A stretch of 64,000 nt of DNA from Streptomyces mashuensis (GTDB lineage: Bacteria > Actinomycetota > Actinomycetes > Streptomycetales > Streptomycetaceae): contig NZ_BNBD01000005.1 in assembly GCF_014654785.1 (NCBI RefSeq), positions 124,001 through 188,000 on the forward strand, written 5' to 3'. The notes under the pieces were generated by a model that did no database searches, was not told the DNA's origin, and was given only the letters and a program-made list of their open reading frames with translations. The first letter of the stretch is position 1; every line of letters begins with the position of its first letter. Below, in pieces: positions 9,095 through 17,916 of this stretch. The translations under genes were made by a program, and so were the position numbers.

Positions 9095-9478
9095 ATGCCC
9101 GTCCGTCTGGACCACACCGTCGTCAACAGCAGTGACCGCTTTGTGGCGGCCCGGTTCTTCGCCGAGCTCATCGGCGCCCCGGAGCCGGCGGTCAACGGGC
9201 CGTTCGCCGCCGTCGTCGTGGAGAACGGCGTGACGATCGACTACGCGGACCACTTCATCCCGCGCGACCAGATCCAGATGCAGCACCTCGCCTACCACGT
9301 CAGCGACGAGGAGTTCGACGCCATTCACGCCCGCGTGGTCGAGAAGGGCCTGGAGTACTGGGCCGACCCGTACCACAAGCGGTCCGGTGAGCTGAACGCC
9401 ATGCACGGCGGCCGGGGCTTCTACGTCAACGACCCCGACGGCCACAACCTGGAGTTCTTCACCCGCACCGCCGCCTGA
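9095..9478 (+). CDS. VOC family (glyoxalase-like) protein
   Basis: 127 residues, one vicinal-oxygen-chelate unit with two beta-alpha-beta-beta-beta modules. Candidate metal ligands are His7 (RLDHTVV), the histidines in MQHLAYHV, and the glutamate in DPDGHNLEFF. The start at 9095 is preceded by GAGGAG; an upstream start at 9044 in the same frame has no support. A paralogue with the same length and closing motif is at 61397-61792. The substrate is unknown; VOC proteins of this size include dioxygenases, lyases and bleomycin/fosfomycin-resistance proteins. Confidence 0.88.
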   Translation: MPVRLDHTVVNSSDRFVAARFFAELIGAPEPAVNGPFAAVVVENGVTIDYADHFIPRDQIQMQHLAYHVSDEEFDAIHARVVEKGLEYWADPYHKRSGELNAMHGGRGFYVNDPDGHNLEFFTRTAA

Positions 9479-9540
9479 CGGCGCAGCACGCGACAGGAAC
9501 GGGGGTGGAGCCGGGCGCGGCCCCACCCCCCGCCCGCGCC

Positions 9541-10116
9541 TCAGACGTTGACGCCGAAGTCCTTCGCGATGCCCACGAGGCCCGACGCGTAGCCCTGGCC
9601 GACCGCGCGGAACTTCCACTCCGCGCCGTTGCGGTAGAGCTCGCCGAAGACCATCGCCGTCTCGGTGGCCGCGTCCTCGCTCAGGTCGTAGCGGGCGATC
9701 TCGGCGCCGCCGGCCTGGTTGACGACGCGGATGTAGGCGTTGCGGACCTGGCCGAAGTTCTGGCCGCGCTGCTCGGCGTCGTAGATGGAGACCGGGAAGA
9801 CGATCTTGGCGACGTCGGCCGGGAGGGCCGCCAGGTTGACGTTGATCTGCTCGTCGTCGCCCGAGCCCTCGCCCGTGCGGTTGTCGCCGGTGTGGACGAT
9901 GGACTGGTCCGGCGTCGACTTGTTGTTGAAGAAGACGAAGTGGGCGTCGGAGTAGACCCGGCCCGCCGCGTTCACGGCGATGGCGCTCGCGTCGAGGTCG
10001 AAGTCCGTGCCCGTGGTGGTGCGGACGTCCCAGCCGAGGCCGACCGTGACGGCCGCCAGGCCGGGGGCCTCCTTGGTGAGGGAGACGTTGCCGCCCTTGG
10101 ACAGGCTTACAGCCAT
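9541..10116 (-). CDS. terD: TerD family calcium-binding stress protein
   Basis: 191 residues, full length for TerD. It opens with [19 protein letters not shown], and contains the Asp-rich calcium-site segments [12 protein letters not shown] and [14 protein letters not shown] that ligate two calcium ions in characterised TerD proteins. The C-terminus has the usual [20 protein letters not shown]. TerD paralogues in Streptomyces act in tellurite/stress response and differentiation, and the precise role of this copy is not evident. The ATG at 10116 is followed by the conserved family N-terminus. Monocistronic by layout: neighbours on both sides are on the opposite strand. Confidence 0.95.
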   Translation of the reverse strand: MAVSLSKGGNVSLTKEAPGLAAVTVGLGWDVRTTTGTDFDLDASAIAVNAAGRVYSDAHFVFFNNKSTPDQSIVHTGDNRTGEGSGDDEQINVNLAALPADVAKIVFPVSIYDAEQRGQNFGQVRNAYIRVVNQAGGAEIARYDLSEDAATETAMVFGELYRNGAEWKFRAVGQGYASGLVGIAKDFGVNV

Positions 10117-10286
10117 GGGATGTGTCCCTTTCGTCGGATGCATCGGTACTTCGATACGTCGGTGCTGCGATGCGGCCCTGCGGCACGCAGTCACCCCGGT
10201 AAACGCCGATCCCCCCGCCCCGGGTTCCAGTCGCGCCCGACAAAACGATGTGACGCCGGCCCGCCCGCCGGGGGAACATGGGACAC

Positions 10287-10715
10287 ATGTCCGGTCCCTA
10301 CGTCATCCGTGGCTCCGTCTCGCTGCCCGAGGCCGAGCTCATGTGGCGTTTCTCGCGTTCCTCCGGGCCGGGCGGCCAGCATGTGAACACCAGCGACAGC
10401 CAGGTGGAGCTGCGCTTCGACCTCGCCGCGACGCAGGCCCTGCCCGAGGTGTGGAAGGAGCGCGCCCTGGAGCGGCTCGCGGGCCAGCTCGTCGACGGCG
10501 TGGTGGCCGTACGGTCCTCCGAGCACCGTTCGCAGTGGCGCAACCGCGAGGCGGCGGCCGTACGGCTGGCGGCGCTGCTGGCCGAGGCGTCGGCGCCCCC
10601 GCCCCGGAAGCGGCGGCCCACGAAGATCCCGCGCGGCATCAACGAGCGGCGGCTGCGCGAGAAGAAGCAGCGCGGCGAGACCAAGCGGGGCCGCACCGGG
10701 CGCGACTGGGGCTGA
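10287..10715 (+). CDS. arfB: Peptidyl-tRNA hydrolase ArfB-like (GGQ release-factor domain)
   Basis: 142 residues from the ATG at 10287 (an ATG at 10278, three codons earlier, is also possible). The catalytic GGQ is at residues 29-31 in [21 protein letters not shown], matching the domain-3 fold of class I release factors. The C-terminus is basic and probably disordered ([31 protein letters not shown]), as in YaeJ/ArfB where the tail enters the empty mRNA channel. It lacks the codon-recognition domain of RF1/RF2. Role: rescue of ribosomes stalled without a stop codon by hydrolysing peptidyl-tRNA. Confidence 0.9.
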   Translation: MSGPYVIRGSVSLPEAELMWRFSRSSGPGGQHVNTSDSQVELRFDLAATQALPEVWKERALERLAGQLVDGVVAVRSSEHRSQWRNREAAAVRLAALLAEASAPPPRKRRPTKIPRGINERRLREKKQRGETKRGRTGRDWG

Positions 10716-10753
10716 CGCCCCTCGCCGACCGCCCCCACCGCCCCCACGGCCTC

Positions 10754-11323
10754 TTACGTGACGCGGCGGTACTTGCCCTGGAAGTACCCGAGGGGGCCGC
10801 TCTCCGTCGGCGGCGCGTCCGCGCGCAGCACCCGGCCCACCACCAGCGTGTGGTCCCCGGCGCGCACCCGCTGTTCCGTCCGGCACTCCAGGACGGAGAG
10901 CGCGCCCCGCACCAGCGGCGCGCTGCTGGCCGCGCCCCGCTCGTAGGCGATGTCCTCGAACAGCAGTCGGTCGCTGACCCGGCCCTTCATCGCGAACCGC
11001 CCGGCGATGTGCCGCTGGCTCTCGGAGAGCACGGAGACCGCCCACAGGGGCTGCCGCTCCAGCAGCTCGTCCATGCGGGAGCCGTCGCGGACGCTGATCA
11101 GCACCAGGGGCGGGTCCAGGGACACGGAGATGAAGGACGTGGCCGTCATCCCGACGTCCTCGCCGCGCGGCCCGTCCTCGGGGTCGTGCGCGGTCACCAG
11201 CACCACGCCCGCGGCGAGGCGGGCGAGGGCGGCGCGGAATTCGTCGGCGGTCACTCCTTCAGAATGAGCTATGCCGGTCTCGGGGGCCGAGGGAGCCGAA
11301 GTCGTCTGCAACACATTCCGCAC
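10754..11323 (-). CDS. Flavin reductase family protein
   Basis: 189 residues from a GTG at 11323; a GTG at 11314 is an alternative and neither has a clear ribosome-binding site. The fold is the split-barrel flavin reductase type: FRAALARLAAGVVLVTA, GMTATSFISVSLDPPLVLISV (the flavin-binding T-S/N motif), and the C-terminal GDHTLVVGRVLRA with the conserved His, then PLGYFQGKYRRV. Enzymes of this family pass reduced FMN/FAD to two-component monooxygenases. No monooxygenase gene is adjacent, so the partner is unknown. It is divergent from cdgB. Confidence 0.9.
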   Translation of the reverse strand: MRNVLQTTSAPSAPETGIAHSEGVTADEFRAALARLAAGVVLVTAHDPEDGPRGEDVGMTATSFISVSLDPPLVLISVRDGSRMDELLERQPLWAVSVLSESQRHIAGRFAMKGRVSDRLLFEDIAYERGAASSAPLVRGALSVLECRTEQRVRAGDHTLVVGRVLRADAPPTESGPLGYFQGKYRRVT

Positions 11324-11583
11324 GCTAGCTCGCCCGGCCCGGGCGGCGCATCGGGCTGGGGGACCAGACGGGTCCTAGGGCCCGCGCCGGTCCTTTGCGG
11401 AGGTCCGCGCCGACCGTGTTCACATGCTGTTCCGCTGTTCGTCGCACGCCGTTCATCCGGGTCTGCTCCGGCCATGTCGTCGCAGGTGGGGAGGTATGCG
11501 GGCGGCATGTGCCCGACCCGGCGATTTGCGTTCACGAAGCATAAAAGGCCGCTCGAACGCCAGTAGGCGACGTTCATCCGATC

Positions 11584-11601
11584 ATGTGACATGAGTCACA
11601 T
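11584..11601. promoter_or_regulatory. Crp-type palindrome upstream of cdgB
   Basis: ATGTGACATGAGTCACAT contains TGTGA, six bases, TCACA, an exact match to the Crp/Fnr consensus. It is centred about 133 bases before the cdgB start. Streptomyces encodes a Crp homologue; binding here is inference. Confidence 0.55.
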
Positions 11602-11614
11602 AGGGCGGTAATTG

Positions 11615-11630
11615 TTGACCCTGTGTACCG
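11615..11630. promoter_or_regulatory. BldD-box-like sequence upstream of cdgB
   Basis: TTGACCCTGTGTACCG fits the BldD consensus NTNACNCWGNGTNANN except one position (C where A is expected in the right half). cdgB is a known BldD target in S. coelicolor. It lies 96-111 bases upstream of the start codon. Confidence 0.55.
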
Positions 11631-11725
11631 GGTGGTCAGCTCGCTGTGATTCAGTGGCCCGGTAAACGGACGAGCCACACGTACAAGTCTGGAGATGCTG
11701 TCGAGGTCTCGGGGGAGAGCGAGCT

Positions 11726-13573
11726 ATGGAGACCGAGTCGGAGCCGTATGTCCGCCTGGCGACCTTGAGGCAGGTCCATAAGGCGATCGCGGACCTGAAC
11801 ACCGCGCGCAGCCTCGCGGACACCCTGCAGACCGTCGCCGACGGCGTGGTCGCCGGCCTCGGCTACGAGCTCGCGGCCGTCAACCTCGTCCGCCCCGACG
11901 GCGATCTCGTCGTCGCCGCCGTGGCCGGCAGCGCCAGCGCGGAGGCCCTGATGGCCGGGCGGGTCGGCTCCCGGGTGTCCTGGGAGCGGCGGCTGGCCAT
12001 GGGCGAGCAGTGGGGCGACCTCCGCTTCATCCCGTACACCGAGGGCTGGGTCCTCGACGACGACGACGTCCCCCAGTGGCACACCGGCGGGCCCGCGCCG
12101 CGCTTCGCGGAGGAGTGGCACCCCATGGACCGCCTCTTCGCGCCCATGTTCACCACCGGCCCGGCCGGCGGCGAGCTCCTCGGCGTCATATCCGTCGACA
12201 AGCCGCGCAACGGCCGCCGCCCCGGCGCCTGGGGCCGTGAGGCGCTCCAGATGTACGCCTCCCAGGCGGCGATTGCGATCAGTAATGCTCGTCTTCGCGC
12301 AAACATGCAACGCGCCCTGGTCCGGCTCGAACGCGAACAGCAGGCGCTGCGGGCCAGTGAGGAAAGCTTCCGGCAGGCGTTCGAGTACGCGCCCAGCGGC
12401 ATGGCCATCGCCGAGCTCGGCGGCGACCAGCACGGCCGGCTGCACCGCACCAACGACGCCCTGTGCCGGCTGCTGGGCCGCTCCGCCTCCCAGATGCGCC
12501 GCTACTCCTTCTCCGACCTCGTGCACCCCGACGACATCGGCACGCTGCTGCGCACGTCCGCCGAGGGCGGCCGCGCCGAGCTGCGCCTGGCGCGCCGCGA
12601 CGGCACGTTCGTCTGGGTCTCGCTGCGCAACTCCGTCGTCGCCGACGCCGCCGACGGGCCACGGTTCCTCCTCACCCACGTGGAGGACATCGAGGAGCGC
12701 AAGCGGCACGAGCTCCAGCTGGCGCACCGCGCCAGCCACGACTCGCTGACCGGCCTGCCCAACAGCGCCGAGCTGCGCGCGCGCCTCGCAGCCCGGCTGT
12801 GCGGCCGGCCGCCGGGCAGCGAGACGCACGCGCCGGCGCTCACGGCGCCGCAGGGCGCGCACCAGGGCGCACACGCGGGTGCCCCCTCGGGCGTGTACGA
12901 GGGCACGTTCCAGGGGGCGTACCCGGGCGCGTACCCGGAGGGCTTCCGGGACGGCTTCGTGGACGGCGACGGCGTGGCCATCCACGGCCACGGTCATGGC
13001 CACGGCCACGGGCTCGACGCGGTGGCCGGCGGTGCCGCGCACGGCTTCGGCGCGGACGCCGGGTGCGAGTACGCGCCCGACTTCCCGCCCGAGGAGTACG
13101 GCGCCGGCTACGACCGGCACGCCTACGACCACCACGAGCACGTCGTGGCGCCGGACGCCGATGGCGCGGACGGCGCCAAGGGCCTGGCCGTCCTCTTCTG
13201 CGACCTGGACGGCTTCAAGTCGATCAACGACCAGTACGGGCACCACACCGGTGACGCGGTGCTGATCGAGGTCGCGCGGCGGCTCAGCAACGGTGTCCGC
13301 GACGGCGACACGGTCGCGCGCCTCGGCGGCGACGAGTTCGTCGTCCTCGCCGACGGCCTGGGACTGGCCGACGCGGAGGACCTCGCGGAGCGGCTGCGCA
13401 ACGCGATCCTGCCGCCCATGCGGGTCGACGGCAGGGCGGTACGGGTCGGGGCCAGCTTCGGCATCGGCTGGGCGGGCTGCGGCATGTCCGCGGACGAGGT
13501 GCTGCACTCCGCCGACCAGCGCATGTACCGGGAGAAGCGGTCGCGCGCCAAGGCGGGCAGACGCGCGGGCTGA
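11726..13573 (+). CDS. cdgB: GAF-PAS-GGDEF diguanylate cyclase (CdgB)
   Basis: 615 residues. A GAF-like domain spans about 15-190, a PAS/PAC domain 210-325, and the GGDEF domain 335-605. The active motif GGDEF is intact at 534-538, and an RxxD inhibitory site (R525-D528) lies five residues before it, so a c-di-GMP-synthesising, product-inhibited enzyme is expected. Domain order and the neighbouring terD gene match S. coelicolor CdgB (SCO4281), which affects development through BldD. An odd feature is a low-complexity insertion of about 124 residues (361-484) inside the GGDEF domain between LTGLPNSAELRARLAARL and GLAVLFCDLDGFKSIN, containing five HG repeats at 420-429. A GGGGGAGA ribosome-binding site fixes the ATG. 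Confidence 0.93.
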   Translation: METESEPYVRLATLRQVHKAIADLNTARSLADTLQTVADGVVAGLGYELAAVNLVRPDGDLVVAAVAGSASAEALMAGRVGSRVSWERRLAMGEQWGDLRFIPYTEGWVLDDDDVPQWHTGGPAPRFAEEWHPMDRLFAPMFTTGPAGGELLGVISVDKPRNGRRPGAWGREALQMYASQAAIAISNARLRANMQRALVRLEREQQALRASEESFRQAFEYAPSGMAIAELGGDQHGRLHRTNDALCRLLGRSASQMRRYSFSDLVHPDDIGTLLRTSAEGGRAELRLARRDGTFVWVSLRNSVVADAADGPRFLLTHVEDIEERKRHELQLAHRASHDSLTGLPNSAELRARLAARLCGRPPGSETHAPALTAPQGAHQGAHAGAPSGVYEGTFQGAYPGAYPEGFRDGFVDGDGVAIHGHGHGHGHGLDAVAGGAAHGFGADAGCEYAPDFPPEEYGAGYDRHAYDHHEHVVAPDADGADGAKGLAVLFCDLDGFKSINDQYGHHTGDAVLIEVARRLSNGVRDGDTVARLGGDEFVVLADGLGLADAEDLAERLRNAILPPMRVDGRAVRVGASFGIGWAGCGMSADEVLHSADQRMYREKRSRAKAGRRAG

Positions 13574-13802
13574 CACGTCGGCCGACGCGCGCCGGGCCGC
13601 ACGCCGTGGTGCGCGGGTCGCTTGTGCACTTACAGCTGACTTACGCCTGCTTTACGACCGTTTTTACACCCGTTCCGTACGACTGCCGCCCGGCGTGGTC
13701 CGCCCGGCTCGGGGTAGGCTGCGCCGGTGCGGCAGCGCCGCCGACCGTTGAGCGTACGAGCGTGGGCAGCCGATGGGCAGCACCATGTGGGGAGTGACAG
13801 GG

Positions 13803-14744
13803 ATGACGGCCGGTACGAACGGCACCGGGACGCCGGAGAACGACGACCCGTTCGGTTACCTGTACCGCTCGGAGGGCGGTGACGGGCAGACCGACGACGG
13901 CCGCGCCGCCCGCCAGCCGGGCGTCCCGCGCACGTCGTACAACCAGGTGCGCCCGGTCGGCTCACGCACGTACGGCGGCCAGCAGTCCGCCGCCCGGCAG
14001 CCGAACCCGCACTACGCGGCACCCGAGACCCTCCCGGGCGGCACGCCCGCCCGGTCCGGCCACGCCGCCCAGCCCGCGCCCGGCGCGGCCCGGCCGAAGC
14101 GGCGCGGGCTGCTCATAGCCGCGATAGCCGTCGTGGTGGTCGTGGCGGGCGGCATCGGCGTCGCGATGATGACCAACAGCTCGGACGACAAGGGCGGCCA
14201 GGCCGGCGGCAGCAGCGACAAGGTCGTCACCCAGAACAACGGCAAGGACCAGGACGACTCGGGCAAGCAGAAGGACGACGAGGACAAGAAGCAGGGCAAG
14301 GACGACAAGTCCAAGAACCCCTCGGCGGCCGGACTGCTGAAGCGCGACGCCGCGACGCTCAAGCTCAGCGGTGGCGCCACGACCGAGAGGACCGTCAAGG
14401 GCGCTCAGTCCGAGGGTGGTCTGTACATCACCGGGATGAACTCGGTGGGTGCCGCCGTCGAGTGGACCGTGGACGTGGACGCGGCCGCGACGTACAAGCT
14501 CAATGTCCGCTACGGCGTGCCCGGCAAGGACGCCGACCTCACGATCACCGCCAACGGCAAGGGCGACACCCGCGCCATCCGCATGAACAACTTCGGTGGC
14601 ACGAAGGAGGGCGACTGGGAGGCCGGGTGGAAGAACACCTGGGCCAACATCGACCTCAACAAGGGCACCAACGTCATCAAGCTCTCCTGCGAGCCCGGCA
14701 ACCGGTGCGAAGTGCACCTCGACCAGATCTGGCTCAGCAAGTAG
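13803..14744 (+). CDS. Membrane-anchored protein with CBM-like C-terminal domain
   Basis: 313 residues from the ATG at 13803, which has GGGGAG eight bases upstream; an ATG at 13773 in frame lacks one. The N-terminal 105 residues are Pro/Gly/Gln-rich and cytoplasmic. One membrane helix lies at about 108-127 (GLLIAAIAVVVVVAGGIGVAM), then a Lys/Asp-rich linker. The extracytoplasmic domain (about 185-313) is beta-rich with GLYITGMNSVGAAVEWTVDV, YKLNVRYG, and the closing CEVHLDQIWLSK, the pattern of family 6/35 carbohydrate-binding modules. Substrate is unknown. Its stop overlaps the stop of the convergent aldolase gene by 11 bases. Confidence 0.8.
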   Translation: MTAGTNGTGTPENDDPFGYLYRSEGGDGQTDDGRAARQPGVPRTSYNQVRPVGSRTYGGQQSAARQPNPHYAAPETLPGGTPARSGHAAQPAPGAARPKRRGLLIAAIAVVVVVAGGIGVAMMTNSSDDKGGQAGGSSDKVVTQNNGKDQDDSGKQKDDEDKKQGKDDKSKNPSAAGLLKRDAATLKLSGGATTERTVKGAQSEGGLYITGMNSVGAAVEWTVDVDAAATYKLNVRYGVPGKDADLTITANGKGDTRAIRMNNFGGTKEGDWEAGWKNTWANIDLNKGTNVIKLSCEPGNRCEVHLDQIWLSK

Positions 14745-15570
14745 CCCGCAGGTACGCCGTCACCGTCTCCGCCATCGCCCTACGCGCCGGCGCGAGGTAC
14801 TTCCGGGGGTCCACCACCGTGGGGTGGGTCTCCAGGTAGGCGCGTACAGCGGCGCTGTAGGCCCTGTTCAGGGCCGTGCCGACGTTGATTTTTGTGATGC
14901 CGGACTGGACGGCGCGGCGTAGTTCCTCGTCCGGGACGCCCGAGGAGCCGTGCAGGACGAGCGGGACCGGGACTGCCGTGCGGAGGGCTGCGATCAGGGT
15001 GTGGTCCAGGGTGGCGGTGCGTTCCGTCATGGCGTGCGTGCTGCCGACGGCCACGGCGAGGGCGTCCACGCCGGTGTCCGTGACGTAGGCCGCCGCCTCG
15101 GCCGGGTCGGTGCGGACGCCCGGTGTGTGGGCGTCGCCCGCCTTGCCGCCGATGCGGCCCAGTTCCGCCTCCACCCAGATGCCGCGGGCGTGGCCCCAGC
15201 GGACCGCCTCCGCCGTCGCCTTCACGTTGTCGGCGTACGGCAGGCGGGAGGCGTCGAACATGACGGAGCCGAAGCCGTGCACGGCGGCCGAGCGCAGCAA
15301 CTCCTCGCTCTCCACGTGGTCGAGGTGCAGGGCGAGGGGGACGGCGGCCGCGCGGGCGACGGCGGCTGTGGCGGCAGCGAGGGGGCCGGGCCGGCCGCCG
15401 TGGAACTTCACGGCGTTCTCCGAGACCTGGAGGACGGCGGGCGCGCCCGCCGCCTCGGCGCCCGCCGCGACGGCCTCGGCGTGCTCGACGGTGATGACGT
15501 TGAAGGCCAGGACGGCCCTGCCGGCGGCGCGCGCCTCGCCGATGAGGTCGCCGGTGCGGACGAGTGTCAT
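14734..15570 (-). CDS. Class II ketose-bisphosphate aldolase (tagatose/fructose type)
   Basis: 278 residues from the ATG at 15570 (a GTG two codons earlier is possible). Zinc ligands appear in the HLDH motif (LALHLDHVES) and the later HGSSGVPD; the Na/phosphate-binding NVGT follows (KINVGTALNRAY). The catalytic Asp region is MFDASRLPYADNV. The length fits KbaY/GatY-type tagatose-1,6-bisphosphate aldolases better than the roughly 340-residue FbaA of actinomycetes. It would split tagatose- or fructose-1,6-bisphosphate into dihydroxyacetone phosphate and glyceraldehyde-3-phosphate. It lies 39 bases below the PfkB kinase on the same strand, so the two act in sequence. Confidence 0.88.
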   Translation of the reverse strand: MTLVRTGDLIGEARAAGRAVLAFNVITVEHAEAVAAGAEAAGAPAVLQVSENAVKFHGGRPGPLAAATAAVARAAAVPLALHLDHVESEELLRSAAVHGFGSVMFDASRLPYADNVKATAEAVRWGHARGIWVEAELGRIGGKAGDAHTPGVRTDPAEAAAYVTDTGVDALAVAVGSTHAMTERTATLDHTLIAALRTAVPVPLVLHGSSGVPDEELRRAVQSGITKINVGTALNRAYSAAVRAYLETHPTVVDPRKYLAPARRAMAETVTAYLRATC

Positions 15571-15609
15571 GAGCACTGCTCTTCCCAGCGCGGCGAGGCG
15601 TTACGCCGG

Positions 15610-16569
15610 TTACAGGGGCGACACGCGGATCCGGTCGCGCAGGTCGTCGTACGTCTTCGCGTCGAACTCGCCCGCCGCGGGCGCCCGTACCGTCGCCGCC
15701 GACAGTGCCACCGCGTCCGCCAGCCGGTCCGGCCACGGCCGGCCCTCCAGCCAGCCGGCGAGCAGGGCCGCCACGGCCGAGTCGCCGGCGCCCGTCGGGT
15801 TGCCGTACAGCGGGCGGGGCGGGGCCGCCAGCCACGTGCCCTCGGGCGTGACCGCCAGCATGCCGTCGGGGCCCAGGGACGCCGCCACCACGTGCGCGCC
15901 CCGGCGGCGGGCGTCCTGCGCGGCGCGCAGCGGGTCCGTGGAGCCCGTGAGGGCCGCCAGCTCCGCCGTGTTGGGCTTCACCGCGTCGGGGCGGGCCGCG
16001 ATGCCGCGGCGCAGCGGTTCCCCGGCGGTGTCCAGCAGCACGGGGACGTGGTGCGCCCGCGCCTGCCGTACGAGGTGCGCGTACGCGCCCACCGGCACGC
16101 CCGGCGGCAGGCTGCCGCACAGCGCCACCACGCGGGCGTCCCGCAGCAGGCGCGCGTACCGCTCGCCGAACGCCGCCCACTCCTCGGGCGTGATGTGCGG
16201 GCCGGGCTCGTCGAAGCGGGTCGGTTCGGTGGCGAGGCGCAGCGTCGTCGCCGCCGGGTCGGGGGATTCGCCGGCGGGTTCCACGACGGTGACGGTGCGC
16301 CGGGTGCTGCCGGAGACGTGCACCAGCGCGTCCGTCAGCGGGCCGGCGCTCTCTTCCAGCAGGCGGCGCACGGCCTCGCCCGTGGCGCCCCCGACGAAGC
16401 CGGTGGCCACCGTCTCGTGGCCCAGTGCGGCCAGGACGCGGGCGACGTTCAGGCCCTTGCCGCCGGGCCGTTCGGTGACCCGCGCGACGCGGTGCGCGGC
16501 GTGCGGGGTCAGTACGGGTACGCGGTAGGTCAGGTCGAGCGCGGCGTTGAGCGTGACCGTGAGGATCAT
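15610..16569 (-). CDS. PfkB-family 1-phosphofructokinase / tagatose-6-phosphate kinase
   Basis: 319 residues from the ATG at 16569, which is preceded by AGAGAGG. The PfkB signatures are both present: GGKGLNVARVLAALG near residue 36 and NPTGAGDSAVAALLAG near 265, the latter holding the catalytic Asp. The N-terminus MILTVTLNAALDLTY is the hexose-phosphate kinase (FruK/LacC) type rather than ribokinase type. It phosphorylates a ketose phosphate with ATP. Being next to a class II aldolase and below a deacetylase and SIS gene, tagatose-6-phosphate is a reasonable substrate; fructose-1-phosphate or fructose-6-phosphate are alternatives. Confidence 0.88.
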   Translation of the reverse strand: MILTVTLNAALDLTYRVPVLTPHAAHRVARVTERPGGKGLNVARVLAALGHETVATGFVGGATGEAVRRLLEESAGPLTDALVHVSGSTRRTVTVVEPAGESPDPAATTLRLATEPTRFDEPGPHITPEEWAAFGERYARLLRDARVVALCGSLPPGVPVGAYAHLVRQARAHHVPVLLDTAGEPLRRGIAARPDAVKPNTAELAALTGSTDPLRAAQDARRRGAHVVAASLGPDGMLAVTPEGTWLAAPPRPLYGNPTGAGDSAVAALLAGWLEGRPWPDRLADAVALSAATVRAPAAGEFDAKTYDDLRDRIRVSPL

Positions 16570-16672
16570 CTGCGCCTCTCTCGTTGACTCGGCCCCTGCG
16601 GCGGTTTCGCGGACGGCAGCCCGGCCGACATCCTCGGCGGCGTCGCGGACATGCGCAGCGATCATGCCAAAA

Positions 16673-16711
16673 CAGCGGCGGCAGGCCCAGACCTCGGGCC
16701 CGCCGCCGCTG
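16673..16711 (-). terminator. Hairpin terminator after nagA
   Basis: Perfect ten-base outer stem CAGCGGCGGC / GCCGCCGCTG plus an inner GGCCC/GGGCC stem around a short loop. It lies 24 bases past the nagA stop and 104 bases before the PfkB start, with no strong U-tract, as usual in Streptomyces. Confidence 0.65.
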
Positions 16712-16734
16712 TGGTGAGGCAGCGTCAGCAGCCG

Positions 16735-17916
16735 TCAGTCGCCGGACATTCGGGGCGAGTCCGGGCGTACCAGCCAGGCGCCGCGGCGCATCACGCCGAC
16801 GACCTCGTACGCGCCGTCGAGGACCACCAGGTCCGCGTCCTTGCCCGGCTCCAGCGAGCCGACGCGGTCGGCGAGGCCCAGCAGGCGGGCCGGGGTCGCG
16901 GACAGGGCCCGCACGGCGTCCGGGAGGGACAGGCCGTCGACGGTCACCGCGCGCCGGAACGCCGTGTCCAGCGTCAGCGTCGAGCCGGCGATGGAGCCCG
17001 CCGTCGGGCCCTCGCTGATGCGTGCCACGCCGTCGCGCACCTCGACCGCCATCGGGCCGAGGCGGTACGGGCCGTCGCTCATGCCGGCGGCGCCCATCGC
17101 GTCCGTGATGAACGCGACCCGGTCCGCGCCCGCGCGGGCGAACGCCAGCTGCAGGACGGCCGGGTGCAGGTGCGTACCGTCGTTGATCAGCTCGACCGTG
17201 ACCCGCTCGTCCTCCAGCAGGGCCGTGACCGGGCCGGGCTCGCGGTGCAGCAGCGACGGCATCGCGTTGAAGAGGTGGGTGGCGACCGTGGCGCCCGCGT
17301 CGACGGCCTCCCGCGTCGCCTCGTACGACGAGTCGGTGTGGCCGACCGCCGCGATCACGCCGCTCTCGGCCAGCAGGCGCACCGAGTCCAGGCCGCCGGG
17401 CAGTTCCGGCGCGAGCGTCATCATCCGGGCGGCGCCGCGCGCCGCGTCCAGCAGCTTGCGCACGTCCGCCGGGTGCGGCTCGCGCAGCAGCTCCGGCTGG
17501 TGCGCGCCGCAGCGGTGCGGGGAGATGAACGGGCCCTCGAAGTGGATGCCGGCGAGCTCGCCCTGCTCGGTGAGGTCGGCGAGGACGGACGCCTGGCGGC
17601 CGAGGTCGTCGAGGTCGCCGGTGACGGTCGACGCGACGAGGGTCGTGGTGCCGTGCGCGCGGTGCGTGCGGACGACGGTGAGGGCCTCGTCGTGGTCGGC
17701 GGACGAGAAGGAGGCCCCGCCGCCGCCGTGGCAGTGGACGTCCACGAAGCCGGGGACGACGGTGTGGTCCGCGGGCAGCACGAACTCCGCCGCCGCTGCG
17801 CGTCCGTCGCCGGCGGCGGCGACGATGCGTCCGCCCTCGACCGTGACGCGGCCCCCCTCCACGACACCGGTCGGCAGCACCACGCGGGCGCCGGCGAGAA
17901 CCGTTCGTTCGACCAT
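16735..17916 (-). CDS. nagA: N-acetylglucosamine-6-phosphate deacetylase
   Basis: 393 residues, full length. The amidohydrolase barrel shows the metal motif HCHGG near residue 61 (VDVHCHGGGGASF), the catalytic Glu in HFEGPFISP, zinc histidines in VGHTDSSYE and THLFNAM, the substrate histidine in NDGTHLHP, and the catalytic Asp in FITDAMGA. It removes acetate from GlcNAc-6-phosphate (or GalNAc-6-phosphate). GGAGG precedes the ATG at 17916 by ten bases. The ATG shares one base with the stop of the ROK kinase, so the pair is an operon, the arrangement called nagKA in S. coelicolor (SCO4285-SCO4284), a DasR target. Confidence 0.95.
   Translation of the reverse strand: MVERTVLAGARVVLPTGVVEGGRVTVEGGRIVAAAGDGRAAAAEFVLPADHTVVPGFVDVHCHGGGGASFSSADHDEALTVVRTHRAHGTTTLVASTVTGDLDDLGRQASVLADLTEQGELAGIHFEGPFISPHRCGAHQPELLREPHPADVRKLLDAARGAARMMTLAPELPGGLDSVRLLAESGVIAAVGHTDSSYEATREAVDAGATVATHLFNAMPSLLHREPGPVTALLEDERVTVELINDGTHLHPAVLQLAFARAGADRVAFITDAMGAAGMSDGPYRLGPMAVEVRDGVARISEGPTAGSIAGSTLTLDTAFRRAVTVDGLSLPDAVRALSATPARLLGLADRVGSLEPGKDADLVVLDGAYEVVGVMRRGAWLVRPDSPRMSGD

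Larger units (their letters stand above)
11324..11725. other. 402-base intergenic region upstream of cdgB
   Basis: No convincing gene. The left part is the flavin reductase upstream region. The right part (11580-11725) holds a Crp-like palindrome and a BldD-box-like sequence (listed separately), then GGGGGAGA seven bases before the cdgB ATG. Short frames here overlap these sites and have no ribosome-binding sites. Confidence 0.6.

Noticed and set aside
10754..11323. Leaderless transcript for the flavin reductase
   Set aside because: A TAGCGT is near the start but there is no -35, and the two possible GTG starts do not agree with it.
11269..11592. 107-codon minus-strand ORF before the flavin reductase
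   Set aside because: Overlaps the flavin reductase start and the Crp-like site; no ribosome-binding site, no family.
11584..11601. BldD reading of the palindrome TGAC-N4-GTCA
   Set aside because: Spacing is four bases where BldD needs five; it fits the Crp consensus exactly.
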